A stretch of DNA of 64,000 nucleotides from Ornithodoros turicata (Eukaryota > Arthropoda > Arachnida > Ixodida > Argasidae). The translations under genes and the position numbers were made by a program. This document shows positions 27,748-50,200 of this stretch, in pieces. Location: NCBI RefSeq assembly GCF_037126465.1, contig NC_088201.1, forward strand, positions 26,954,550-27,018,549. Direction: 5' to 3'. The stretch's first letter is position 1; the number at the start of each line of letters is the position of its first letter. Under the pieces are notes generated by a model, which worked only from the letters and a program-made list of their open reading frames with translations, made no database searches and was not told where the DNA came from.

Positions 27748-30700
27748 TGGCAATTCTAAAAAAAGAAGATCATCCCTCCGAAAACGAAACGTTCAGAATT
27801 CGTGTTTCGCTCACCCAACTCGACCATCGCGTTTCACTCCTGAGGACCATCGGCAGCTTCTTCAGTGGCGATCTAAAACATGAACATCTTCCCTCCGAAA
27901 ACGAAACGTTCAGAATTCGCGTTTCGCTCATCCAACTCGACCATCGCGTTTCACTCCTGAGGACCATCGACAGCTTTTTCCGTGCCAATATTAAACATGG
28001 AGATCTTCCCTCCGAAAACGAAACGTTCAGAATTCGCGTTTCGCTCATCCAACTCGACCATCGCGTTTCACTCCTCAGGACTATCGACAGCTTCTTCAGT
28101 GACAATCTAAAACATGAAGATCTTCCCTCCAAAAACGAAACGTTCAGAATTCGCGTTTCGCTCTCCAACTCGACCATCGCGTTTCACTCCTGAGGACTAT
28201 CGACAGCTTCTTCAGTGGCAATATAAACAAGAAGATCATCCCTCCGAAAACAAAACGTTCAGAATTCATGTTTCGCTCATCCAACTCGACCATCGCGTTT
28301 AACTCCTGAGGACTATCGACCAGGATTCGCGTTTCGCTCATCCAACTCGACTATCGGGTTTCACTCCTGAGGACCATCGATAGCTTCTTCAGCGGCAATC
28401 TAAAACATGGAGATCTTCCCTCCATAAACGAAACGTTCAGAACTCGCGTTTCGCTCATCCAACTCGACCATCGCGTTTTACTCCTGAGGACCATCGACAG
28501 CTTCTTCAGTGCCAATCTAAAACATGGAGATTTTCCCTCCGAAAACGAAACGTTAAGAATTCGAGTTTCGCTCATCCAACTCGCCCATTGCGTTTCACTC
28601 CTGAGGACCATCGACAGCCTTCTTCAGTGCCAATATAAACAAGAAGATCATTCCTCCAAAAACGAAACGCTCAGAATTCGCGTTTCGCTCATCCAACTCT
28701 ACCATCGCGTTTCACTCCTGAGGACTATCGACCAGGATTCGCGTTTTGCTAATCCAACTCGACTATCGGGTTTCACTGCTGAGGACTATCAACAGCTTCT
28801 TCTGGCAATCTAAAACATGAAGATCTTCCCTCCGAAAACGAAACGTTTAGAATTCGCGTTTCGCTCATCCAACTCGACCATCGCGTTTCACTCCTGAGGA
28901 CTATCAACAGCTTCTTCTGGCAATCTAAAACATGAAGATCTTCCCTCCAAAGAAGAAGAAGAAACGTTCAGAATTCGCGTTTCGCTCATCCAACTAGACC
29001 ATCGCGTTTCACTCCTGAAGACTATCGACAGCTTCTTCAGTGGGAATCTAAAACATGAAGATCTTCCCTGCGAAAACTAAACGTTGAGAATTCTCGTTTC
29101 GCTCATCCAACTCGACTATCGGGTTTCACTCCTGAGGGCTATCAACAGCTTCTTCTGGCAATCTAAAACATGAAGATCTTCCCTCCGAAAACGAAACGTT
29201 CAGAATTCGCGTTTCGCTCATCCAACTCGACCATCGCGTTTCACTCCTGAGGACTATCAACAGCTTCTTCTGGCAATCTAAAACATGAAGATCTTCCCTC
29301 CAAAGAAGAAGAAGAAACGTTCAGAATTCGCGTTTCGCTCATCCAACTCGACCATCGCGTTTCCCTCCTGAGGACTATCGACAGCTTCTTCAGTGACAAT
29401 CTAAAACATAGAGATCTTCCCTACGAAAACGAAACGTTCAGAATTCGCGTTTCGCTCATCCTACTCGACCATCGCGTTTCACTCCTGCGGAATATCGACC
29501 AGGATTCGTGTTTCGCTCATCTAACTCGACCATCGCGTTTCACTCCTGAGGATCATCGACAGATTCTTCAGTGGCAATCTAAAACATGAAGATCTTCCAT
29601 CCGAAAGCGAAACGTCCAGGATTCGCGATTCGCTCTCCCACCTCGACCGTCGCAGTTTACTCCTGAGGACTATCGACAGCTTCTTCTGGCAATCTCAAAC
29701 ATGAAGATCTTCCCTCCAAAAACGAAACGTTCAGAATTCGCGTTTCGCTCATCCAACTCGACCATCGCGTTTTACTCCTGAGGACTATCGACAGCTTCTT
29801 CAGTGGCAATATAAACAAGAAGATTATCCCTCCAAAAACGAGACGTTCAGAATTTGCGTTTCGCTCATCCAACTCGACCATCGCATTTCACTCCTGACGA
29901 CTATCGACAGCTTCTTCAGTGGCAATATAAACAAGAAGATCATCCCTCCAAAAATGAAACGTTCAGAACTCGCGTTTCGCTTATCCAACTCGACCATCGC
30001 GTTTTACTCCTGAGGACATCGACAGCTTCTTCAGTGCCAATCGAAAACATGAAGATTTTCCCTCCGAAAACGAAACGTTAAGAATTCGCGTTTCGCTCAT
30101 CCAACTCGACCATCGCGTTTCACTCCTGAGGACCATCGACAGCTTCTTCAGTGGCAATATAAACATGAACATCTTCCTTCCGAAAACGAAACGTTCAGGA
30201 TTCGCGTTTCGCTCATCCAACTCGACCATCGCGTTTCACTCCTGAGGACTATCGTCAGCTTCTTCAGTGGCAATATAAACAAGATCATCATCCCTCCGCA
30301 AACGAAACGTTGAGAATACGCGTTTCGCTCATCCAACTCGACCATCGCATTTCACTCCCGACGACTATCGACAGCTTCTTCAGTGGCAATATAAACAAGA
30401 AGATCATCCCTCCAAAAATGAAACGTTCAGAACTCGCGTTTCGCTTATCCAACTCGACCATCGCGTTTTACTCCTGAGGACATCGACAGCTTCTTCAGTG
30501 CCAATCGAAAACATGAAGATTTTCCCTCCGAAAACGAAACGTTAAGAATTCGCGTTTCGCTCATCCAACTCGACCACCGCGTTTCACTCCTGAGGACCAT
30601 CGACAGCTTCTTCAGTGGCAATATAAACAAGAAGATCATTCATCCGAAAACGAAACGTTCAGAATTCGCGTTTCGCTCATCCAACTCGACCATCGCGTTT

Positions 30701-31870
30701 CACTCCTGAAGACTATCGACAGCTTCAGTGGCAATCTAAAACATGAACATCTTCCTTCCGAAAACGAAACGTTCAGGATTCGCGTTTCGCTCATCCAACT
30801 CGACCATCGCGTTTCACTCCTGAGGACTATCGACAGCTTCTTCAGTGGCAATATAAACAAGATCATCATCCCTCCGCAAACGAAACGCTAAGAATTCGCG
30901 TTTCGCTCATCCAACTCGACCATCGCGTTTCACTCCTGAGGGCTATCGACAGCGTCTTCAGTGGCAATTTTAAACAAGAAGATTATCCCTCCGAAAACGA
31001 AACGTTCAGAATTCGCGTTTCGCTCATCCAACTCGACCATCGCGTTTCACTCCTGAGGACTATCGACAGCTTCTTCACTGACAATCTAAAACATGAAGAT
31101 CTTCCCTGCGAAAACTAAACGTTGAGAATTCTCGTTTCGCTCATCCAACTCGACCATCGCGTTTCACTCCTGAGGACCATCGACAGCTTCTTCAGTGGCA
31201 ATATAAACAAGATCCCTGCGAAAACGAAACGTTCAGAATTCGCATTTCGCTCATCCAACTCGACCATCGCGTTTCACACTTGAGGACTATCGACAGCTTC
31301 TTCAGTGACAATCTAAAACATGGAGATCTTCCTCACCGAAAACGAAATGTTCAGGATTCGCGTTTCGCTCATCCAACTAGACCATCGCGTGTCACTCCTG
31401 AGGACTATCGACCAGGATTCGCGTTTCGCTCATCTAACTCGACCATCGCGTTTTACTCCTGAGGACCATCGACAACTACTTCAGTGCCAATCTAAAACAT
31501 GGAGATTCTCCCTCCGAAAACGAAACGTTAAGAATTCGCGTCTCGCTCATCCAACTCGACCATCGCGTTTCACTCCTGAGGACCATCGACAGCTTCTTCA
31601 GTGGCAATATAAACAAGATCATCCCTGCGAAAACGAAACGTTGCGAATTCGCATTTCGCTCATCCAACTCGACCATCGCGTTTCACACTTGAGGTCTATC
31701 GACAGCTTCTTCAGTGGCAATATAAACAAGAAGATCATCCCTCCGAAAACGAAACGTTCAGAATTCGCGTTTCGCTCATCCAACTCGACCACCGCGTCTC
31801 ACTCCTGTGGACTATCGACAGCTTCTTCAGTGGCAATTTGAAACATGAAGATCTCCCCTCCGAAAACGAA

Positions 31871-32674
31871 ACGAAACGAAACTTCGTCTTCTTTTTTGCG
31901 GCCTTCAGATGTGCCTCTACCAGATCACATGTTTCGACGTTCACTGTATGCCCCATAAGCATATAATGCTCAGCAATATAGTACCCTTGTGATAAAAAAA
32001 AGGCGTTAAGAGGACTTTACCCGCATTCGCTTGACTTCGAAACTTCCTCGGTTTCGGTGATGAGCTGTTTGCGCCATGCTGTGCTCGCTCCTTTCGTCTC
32101 GGATTTAAAGCAATGAAGTTTTCGTCGCCAGTGACTATATATGGCTCAAAAATTCCTCCCGTTCAGCGTCAGAGAAGCACTATACGTGCGTCGACACGGC
32201 GTTCCTAATTAAGCTGGGAACCCCTCTTGCGGACACATTTCCATACTGCAGCTTCTCACGTGTGATGAAATAGGCTGACCCAACAACACCCAATGACTCG
32301 GCCAGCTCTTTGGTAGTGATATGTCTGTCTTGACTAACATCACGTGTGGCACCAACAGTTTTGGGCCGTTACAGCGGTGTGCGGACGACCAGGTCGAGGC
32401 AAGTCGAGCACGCTTGTCTTGCCACTTGCACACATATACGCGCCCATTGGTGCACTTTTTTATGCAGGCGCTACCATATTGTGCCTTCATCCGGAGATGA
32501 ATATCGATGGGTTTCGCGATAAGGAAACTGATGATGACGGTTGCTCCTCCCTGGTGCAAATCTGAGGCGGGGCAGCTGCTTTTAATCAGTTGTCGCTGCC
32601 TGCAGTTGCCACGCGACGGTCGCAAGTAGAAGACCTGCGCTACCACCAGCAGCAAGAATATTGAGTGTGACATA
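31871..32674 (-). pseudogene. Decayed mariner transposase, 3' part cut off by the satellite edge
   Basis: Read on the minus strand, fragments in shifting frames line up in order with mariner transposases. An N-terminal piece near 32,480-32,500 contains IDIHLRMKAQYGSACIKKC. Next come a GRPHTAV-like stretch, then DVSQDRHITTKELAESLGV near 32,290-32,345, then REKLQYGNVSARGVP. A VTGDE first catalytic Asp motif lies near 32,130, and a PRKFRSQANAGKVLLT block near 32,010-32,050. The last recognisable part (AEHYMLMGHTVNVET ... HLKAAKKKTKF) ends at about 31,880, where the satellite begins. The second and third catalytic Asp regions are missing. Several frameshifts and stops make it inactive. Its similarity to the better-preserved mariner at 55,016-56,318 (IHRRLEAQYG, PKKFRSTPSAGKV) supports the call. 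An open frame of 154 codons at 32,209-32,673 covers part of it but is not a gene. Confidence 0.72.
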
Positions 32675-33169
32675 CGCTCTAAGGAAAAAAAAAGAAAGAA
32701 AGAGTAAAATGGGGAGTAATTGGCAGCTTGTCCCCTACACTACAATTAATCCCCGTTTTAGTCCCCAGGACTGCAAATAGTCACTGAACTGCGCAAATGG
32801 TATTCCGAATGCAACAGTCTACGTAGCCTAAATATGTGCTCTTGGTCAATTTGATGGCATAAGGCTGTATAAGTCAGCCAACTTCGAAATTTTTCACCCA
32901 CACAGAGTAAGAAACAGCGCTTCTTTCTTCGCGAATTGTGCCCTATTGCACGTCGCAAGATTGTATATCACTCGATATATCACGGTTGATGGTGTGATTC
33001 AAAGTATTTTCATGCATGCACACGAATTATGCACCTGGGACTCTTAGAACAGAGCGCGAAATTAAGTTCCACACTCTGTGACATTGATTTACTCCCGAAA
33101 GGGAGTATTTGTTTGTGGCAATGCATTTAGTCCCCAAAAGGAGTAAAATTACTCCTTTTTCTTAGAGTG
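32675..33169. mobile_element. TA-flanked MITE with TIR CNCTCTAAG
   Basis: The left end TA-CGCTCTAAGGAAAAAAAA and the right end TTTTTCTTAGAGTG-TA are inverted repeats, each flanked by TA, as expected for a Tc1/mariner-type target duplication. The ends are followed by GAGTAAAA / TTTTACTC motifs, and the interior has more inverted GAGTA pieces (CCCGAAAGGGAGTA). There is no coding capacity. It abuts the mariner relic on its left. The family is unknown to me; the TIR and TA call is direct observation. Confidence 0.6.
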
Positions 33170-33171
33170 TA

Positions 33172-33777
33172 CAGTTAGGAATTTCAATTGAAGTTTCAAT
33201 GTTATTTCTAGGGCCACCCTCGGATGTGACGAAAATAAGAGTAAAACCAAAAATAGCTCTTTGATTTTGACTTTATTTTCCTACAGGAAAAAGCAGGCTG
33301 CAGTGTGTAACGGTGCCATTCACTGTTGTAGAACTGTCTAAAGAACGAAAGAGGAGCTCGGCCTAACAGCGACATTACATCACCGAAGCTATCGACGTCG
33401 GACGTAATGACCTCAACCATCAGAAATAACATTTCCGCAATTCTACGTCATGCTCCAACGGCTGTAACCCCGAGCACAGCCACCGCCAACAGCTTTTCTT
33501 ACGAATGCAATTATCGCGGATGTACTCCATACCACGCGGAGGTGCGGATATACCTATTTCAGGTAGCACGGATGCGGGTACGGTCAATATTGTCCGCGCT
33601 CCAACGAACCTGAAACAGAAGGGACGCAGCCGGTGGAAAAGAAACAGATTTACCGCATATTTATTGCGTGAATACACAATGAATGCACATGAATAATAAA
33701 ACTGAAAAACCATTTCGTTTTCGAAGTAGTAGTAGTATTGTGCACATGTTTGTTGAGGAAGAATAATATCTGCGGCA
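33172..33777. other. 3' flank of the aspartic protease gene
   Basis: Contains the probable 3' UTR of the protease gene on the minus strand (33,660-33,777). Beyond that I see no gene, RNA or repeat. Short open frames here are not supported by any recognisable motif. Confidence 0.5.
33660..33665 (-). promoter_or_regulatory. Candidate poly(A) signal AATAAA of the aspartic protease gene
   Basis: AATAAA on the minus strand, 113 bp past the TAA stop at 33,778-33,780. It is the first canonical hexamer downstream and lies at a normal 3' UTR distance. Inferred from position; transcript ends would confirm it. Confidence 0.55.
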
Positions 33778-44573
<10,796 letters not shown>

Positions 44574-44613
44574 CGCGTGTCCCTTGAAACTAGACGCCTT
44601 GGCGGATGTCGAC

Positions 44614-44657
44614 AAATGAGGAGTCTTTTCTCCGGCTATCTGCACTATCCTTTTATC
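44614..44657 (-). promoter_or_regulatory. Possible core promoter of the aspartic protease gene
   Basis: Upstream of the ATG on the minus strand are a TATA-like GATAAAAG (44,657-44,650) and a TCATTT matching the arthropod initiator TCAKTY (44,619-44,614). The spacing, about 40 bp, is longer than the usual 30, so one of the two may be chance. The resulting 5' UTR would be about 45 bp. Confidence 0.3.
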
Positions 44658-46133
44658 GGGGGAGCTTCCCTTCACACGATGTTTGCTTCACATGCCAGAC
44701 CGAGTCATCCACGCTTTATCTGACAGCGTTCCTGGTATTGTGAACAGCCTGCACCAGAGAACGAAACGCAACCTGAGAAGCATATCGCCTGGGAAGCAGC
44801 GATAACACGTGTGGCGTGACAGAATTCTTTTCAATGTTCAAAAGAGTACAGGCTATCGGGAGGAGACCTCACAGACAACGCCAAAGGTTCACGACAATGC
44901 TATATTTTAACAGAGACGAGTGTTAGATAAAGTGACCATTTTCCTATCCAAGCCGGGACGTCCGGGTTCAAGCCGAGGGGAGGGGGTACTGCCTGTCAAC
45001 ATACAAAAATAAATTTAATCTACCCTGCACTCTGTGCCGTTATTTTCTCGTTCGGTTTATTTCTTTGCACACTACGTATTAGATAGCGCGCACATCAAAT
45101 ATGTTGGCTAGAATACGTATTCCCTTCAGGGTGTATTCATACTTGCAGGTGTGATGTGACTCTCACAGCCTGGAATCTCCAGAAGTTGCAACTTGCAAGA
45201 TTGTTTCTTCCGACTAATAGACTCGTACTACATACTGCCCAGCCTCAAACCCAATAATGGTATACAAGCTCGTTCAGGGTCGGCCAAGTCAATACGGGCT
45301 GCTGTACCTTCGAATGTTGCAAGCAGTAGTACGTAACTATTAACTAATTCTCTTCTTTATAGGGTGAGAGCACCTTTGTTAACGCGGTCTGCCTTGGACT
45401 GTGTCTTGGTAATACGGCCTAACGGTCGCGAAGCAGTACTACTAGCTGTATTGTTCCTGGAAAGATTTTTCTTAAATCGCTTCTCGCGACGCACGGCTGC
45501 CTTTGAAAGTATAGTTACGTAAACATGTAACGTGTAAACACTGATTAAATCACGGAAAAGAGAGAAAAGCGTGGCATCACCAAAGCAGAAACTCGATGCT
45601 TGACTCACTATCGCGGACGATCTCTCTCCGGTGCGTCAACGTCGTTCTGTGCTTGCTTGTGGGACCCCTCTGTGCGTTCACCACTCTTTTATCGCGAAGC
45701 ATATTCTTTTCATAAGCTTCAAGTCCAAAAGGCGAAGGCTTCTGCATGCGTTATGGATTTCGTTTAACTGTGCAATGAACAAGATATAGAGTTTATAAAA
45801 AGGGTTCTCACTTTCTCTCTAATATTAGTCTACTCCCATATCAAATACCCAGTACTGTGGACCTTGACGATGCGAACTGAATCATTTATTTCTCTACGCC
45901 TACTTTAGCTAGAGGTTGCACGCGTTTGCACAAAGGTAATCTCTTCATCATAACTGTGCAAGTAGCGGGTACAAATTGCAGTGTCTAACATTCCCTACAC
46001 GAAACCACTTTTACCATAAAGTTTGTCCTTTCAGGACAACTTCACTGCGTATAAATTTGATGAAAAGTTTAATTTTCAAGTGACAAATACTTGCAAGCAA
46101 CGAGGGAACTGGCAGGCCAAAATATCATAAGTA

Positions 46134-46160
46134 AGTAGACCCTCGTTATAACGAAACGGG
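46134..46160. mobile_element. Solo pogo/Tigger-like terminal repeat
   Basis: TAGACCCTCGTTATAACGAA resembles the terminal inverted repeats of Tigger/pogo elements (CTCGTTATAACGA core). No partner end was found within about 2 kb, so it is a fragment at best. Confidence 0.4.
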
Positions 46161-46520
46161 ACCGAGGAATGAATTCGATATAAGCGGAAGTGCCACGAAA
46201 ACAGCGAGTGTAGCTACGAAAGTGCATGGAAAGTAAGCAAATAAAGCTTAGATTAGTACCTGGCAACCCTTTTATTGGGTGCAAATACATAAGCTGAGTT
46301 CGCCGAGGGGATTTGTTGGGCGCCACACGCCTTGGGTGGAGCCATCCGTTGTTGCGCTTTTGCAGTCAGTGCGGGTGCATGGACTGGCAGGTTGGCGGCT
46401 CTGGCATTTTTGACCACTCGAGAAGTGTGGTTTCGACTTCGTGATTCTAGGTCGCTGTCCGTACGGGCGTCCGCCGGCTCACCCTTGGTTCTGAGCGGAG
46501 TCGGGTGGCAGTACACGTGT

Positions 46521-46565
46521 AATAAATAATAATAATAATAGAAATATAATAAATAAATAAATAAC
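46521..46565. repeat. AAT/AAAT microsatellite
   Basis: Runs of AATAAT and AAATAAAT. Confidence 0.85.
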
Positions 46566-47250
46566 CCGGTTCGAGACGCATGTATTTCGGCCGGGATAGT
46601 ATAAAGATCAAATAAAACGATAATTCGAAACACCACAGTGCTACCCTTGGGGACTTCGTTGTGCTACTCAACTTTTGCCATGATGTAATTTTCTGCTGTG
46701 ATTTCCTTTCTGACCACGATGCCCCACAAGATAAGATATAATTTTGTTAAGTTTTCTACTCTTCCACAATAACCACTCCCCGCCTGGCCTTCCTGCCAAA
46801 ATAAATAAATCCCCATTCTCGTTTTGTTCCAACATAGGATAGGGTAGCGCACCTTCAGCACCCGATGTCATTATCATCATCATGTACTTATTGTTGTTGT
46901 TAGAGTAAGTAATCATTTACTTTGTAAAATAACGTTATTGAGAGGCGCTAATAATGTACTTACACCCCAGTTGCGGTAGTCGTAGTCGTAGTAGTTTTTT
47001 TTATTATAATTCAATGACACGTTTTCTGGGACACCCTGTATACCGCGGTACACACGGTAATGTCCCACAGGGATGGAGTAGCGTCTGGAGTCACTTGGGG
47101 TCAACTAGAGCTAGCGGCTACTAAACTGTGTCCGACTGTCATCCAGTCTCATGTTGTCGTACACAACTGCTGTCATGAGGTTTGGATCATCTCGGCTATG
47201 CCTTTCTAACACCTCACCAGTATGGCCTTGCCTCATATTGCTGTCTTTTC

Positions 47251-50200
47251 AATGAAGGCTACTGAGGGATGCTCGGGTGCTGTCTGTGGTGGGTAGTTCC
47301 CTTGGGCTACCCAAATCCCAGAGCAAGAGCGACTGCACACTATCCCTCTCCTGTGCCACCATCATCTCTCCCCTCCCTCTTTCACCCTCCTCTCTTTTTC
47401 CTCCCTGGGTGCACCGAGCTGCCACCCCCGTGCAGGCTGACTGAACCTCCTCCCAAAATCCCCCTGCACCTTTCCTCATGGGGTAACATCGGCAAACACC
47501 CTGGCGGTTACCGTGGTACGGGGAGCATCCGAATGAAGGCTACTTTGCCTAGTAAATGTCACTTTTTTACTTTATGAGGCCCAGGGAGGGATGCTCGCAT
47601 ATTGTCTGTGGTGGGTAGTTCACTTGGGCTACCCAAATGCCAGAGCAAAAGGGACAGCACACCCTCACTCTACTGTGCCACCATCATCTCTCCCTTCCCT
47701 CTTTTCCCTCCCTGGGTGCACAGAGCTGCTACCCCCGTGCAGGCTGACTGAACCTGCTCCCAACATCCCCCCACATCGTTCCTCATGGGGTAACATCGCC
47801 AATCACCCTGGCGGTTACCGTGGTACACGGAGCATCCGAATGAAGGCTACTCAGGGATGCTCGCACGTTGTCTGTGGTGGGTAGTTCTCTTGGGCTACCC
47901 AAATCCCAGAGCAAGAGGTACTGCACACCCTCCCTCTCCTGTGCCACCATCATCTCTCCCCTCCCTGGGTGCACCGAGCTGCCACCCCCGAGCAGGCTGA
48001 CCGAACCTTCTCCCAACATCACCCCCGCACCTTTGTTCACGGGGAAACTTCGCCAAATACCCTGGCGGTTACCGTGGTACGGGAAGCATCACAATGAAGG
48101 CTATTGAGGGATGCTCGCATGTTGTCTGTGGTGGGTAGTTCTCTTGGGCTACCCAAATCCCAGAGCAAGAGGTACTGCACACCCTCCCTCCCCTGTGCCA
48201 CCATCATTTCTCCCTTCCCTCTTTCACCCTCCCCTCTTTTCCCTCCCTGGGTGCACAGAGCTGCCACCTTCGAGCAGGCAGACAGAATCTTCTCCCAAAA
48301 TCCCCCTCCCGCACCTTTCTTCACGGGGAAACTTCGCCAAACACCCTGGCGGTTACCGTGGAACGGGGAGCACCCCAATGAAGGCTATTGAGGAATGCTC
48401 GCATGTTGTCTCTGGTGGGTAGTTCTCTTGGGCTACCCAAATCCCAGAGCAAGAGGTACTGTACACCCTTCCTCTCCTGTGCCACCATCATCTGTACCCT
48501 CCCTGGGTGCACCGAGCTGCCACCCCCGAGCAGGCTGACCGAACCTTCTCCCAACATCCCCCCCCCGCACCTTTCTTCACGGGGAAATTTCGCCAAACAC
48601 CCTGGCGGTTACCGTGGTACGGGGAGCACCCCAATGAAGGCTATTGAGGAATGCTCGCATGTTGTCTCTGGTGGGTAGTTCTCTTGGGCTACCCAAATCC
48701 CAGAGCAAGAGGTACTGTACACCCTTCCTCTCCTGTGCCACCATCATCTGTACCCTCCCTCTTGCACCCTCCCTGGGTGCACCGAGCTACCACCCCCGAG
48801 CAGGCTGACCGAACCTTCTCCCAACGTCCCCCCCCCCCGCACCTTTCTTCACGGGGAAACTTCGCCAAACACCCTGGCGGTTACCGTGGTACGGGGAGCA
48901 CCCAAATGAAGGCTATTGAGGAATGCTCGCATGTTGTCTCTGGTGGGTACTTCTCTTGGGCTACCCAAATCCCAGAGCAAGAGGTACTGCACACCCTCCC
49001 TCTCCTGTGCCACCATCATTTCTCCCTTCCCTCTTTCACCCTCCCCTCTTTTCCCTCCCTGGGTGCACAGAGCTGCCACCTTCGAGCAGGCAGACAGAAT
49101 CTTCTCCCAAAATCCCCCTCCCGCACCTTTCTTCACGGGGAAACTTCGCCAAACACCCTGGCGGTTACCGTGGTACGGGGAGCACCCCAATGAAGGCTAT
49201 TGAGGAATGCTCGCATGTTGTCTCTGGTGGGTACTTCTCTTGGGCTACCCAAATCCCAGAGCAAGAGGTACTGCACACCCTCCCTCTCCTGTGCCACCAT
49301 CATTTCTCCCTTCCCTCTTTCACCCTCCCCTCTTTTCCCTCCCTGGGTGCACAGAGCTGCCACCTTCGAGCAGGCAGACAGAATCTTCTCCCAAAATCCC
49401 CCTCCCGCACCTTTCTTCACGGGGAAACTTCGCCAAACACCCTGGCGGTTACTGTGGTACGGGGAGCACCCCAATGAAGGCTATTGAGGAATGCTCGCAT
49501 GTTGTCTCTGGTGGGTACTTCTCTTGGGCTACCCAAATCCCAGAGCAAGAGGTACTGCACACCCTCCCTCTCCTGTGCCACCATCATTTCTCCCTTCCCT
49601 CTTTCACCCTCCCCTCTTTTCCCTCCCTGGGTGCACAGAGCTGCCACCTTCGAGCAGGCAGACAGAATCTTCTCCCAAAATCCCCCTCCCGCACCTTTCT
49701 TCACGGGGAAACTTCGCCAAACACCCTGGCGGTTACCGTGGTACGGGGAGCACCCCAATGAAGGCTATTGAGGAATGCTCGCATGTTGTCTCTGGTGGGT
49801 ACTTCTCTTGGGCTACCCAAATCCCAGAGCAAGAGGTACTGCACACCCTCCCTCTCCTGTGCCACCATCATTTCTCCCTTCCCTCTTTCACCCTCCCCTC
49901 TTTTCCCTCCCTGGGTGCACAGAGCTGCCACCTTCGAGCAGGCAGACAGAATCTTCTCCCAAAATCCCCCTCCCGCACCTTTCTTCACGGGGAAACTTCG
50001 CCAAACACCCTGGCGGTTACCGTGGTACGGGGAGCACCCCAATGAAGGCTATTGAGGAATGCTCGCATGTTGTCTCTGGTGGGTACTTCTCTTGGGCTAC
50101 CCAAATCCCAGAGCAAGAGGTACTGCACACCCTCCCTCTCCTGTGCCACCATCATTTCTCCCTTCCCTCTTTCACCCTCCCCTCTTTTCCCTCCCTGGGT

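Larger units (their letters stand above)
1..31870 (+). repeat. 116/117-bp satellite DNA array, continuing off the left edge
   Basis: About 31.9 kb of head-to-tail monomers in one orientation, with no other DNA inserted. The commonest monomer is 117 bp. It runs from GAAAACGAAACG, through CGTTCAGAATTCGCG (an EcoRI site), CATCCAACTCGACCATCG and CTCCTGAGGACTATCGAC, to AGCTTCTTCAGTGGCAATC and AAACATGAAGATCTTCCC. A 116-bp flavour has AATATAAACAAGAAGATCA in place of the AATCTAAAACATG segment. Other variants are half-length units joined at GACCAGGATTCG and units with a GAAGAAGAAGAA insertion. I estimate about 280 monomers. Each has a short inverted repeat, CGAAACG ... CGTTTCG, with the EcoRI site in the loop. 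Many open frames cross the array on both strands because 117 is divisible by three. Frame-changing variants, lack of a conserved start and equal openness of both strands argue against coding. The left end lies outside the window. Confidence 0.97.
44680..47250. other. Intergenic region upstream of the protease gene
   Basis: No gene was recognised on either strand. Contents seen are a pogo/Tigger-like end at 46,134-46,160, an A/T microsatellite near 46,521-46,565, and a GACACCCTGTA-type end near 47,011-47,040. A minus-strand frame at 46,253-46,636 has no recognisable motif and includes low-complexity triplets, so I do not call it a gene. Confidence 0.4.

Noticed and set aside
1..31870. CRISPR-like array
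   Set aside because: There are no unique spacers of constant length; whole units repeat in tandem and the genome has introns.
32209..32673. 154-codon minus-strand frame as a secreted protein gene
   Set aside because: Its parts match mariner transposase in alternating frames, and the apparent signal peptide is the decayed 5' end of that element.
46253..46636. 127-codon minus-strand frame as a gene
   Set aside because: It contains low-complexity triplet-coded Tyr runs and no recognisable domain.
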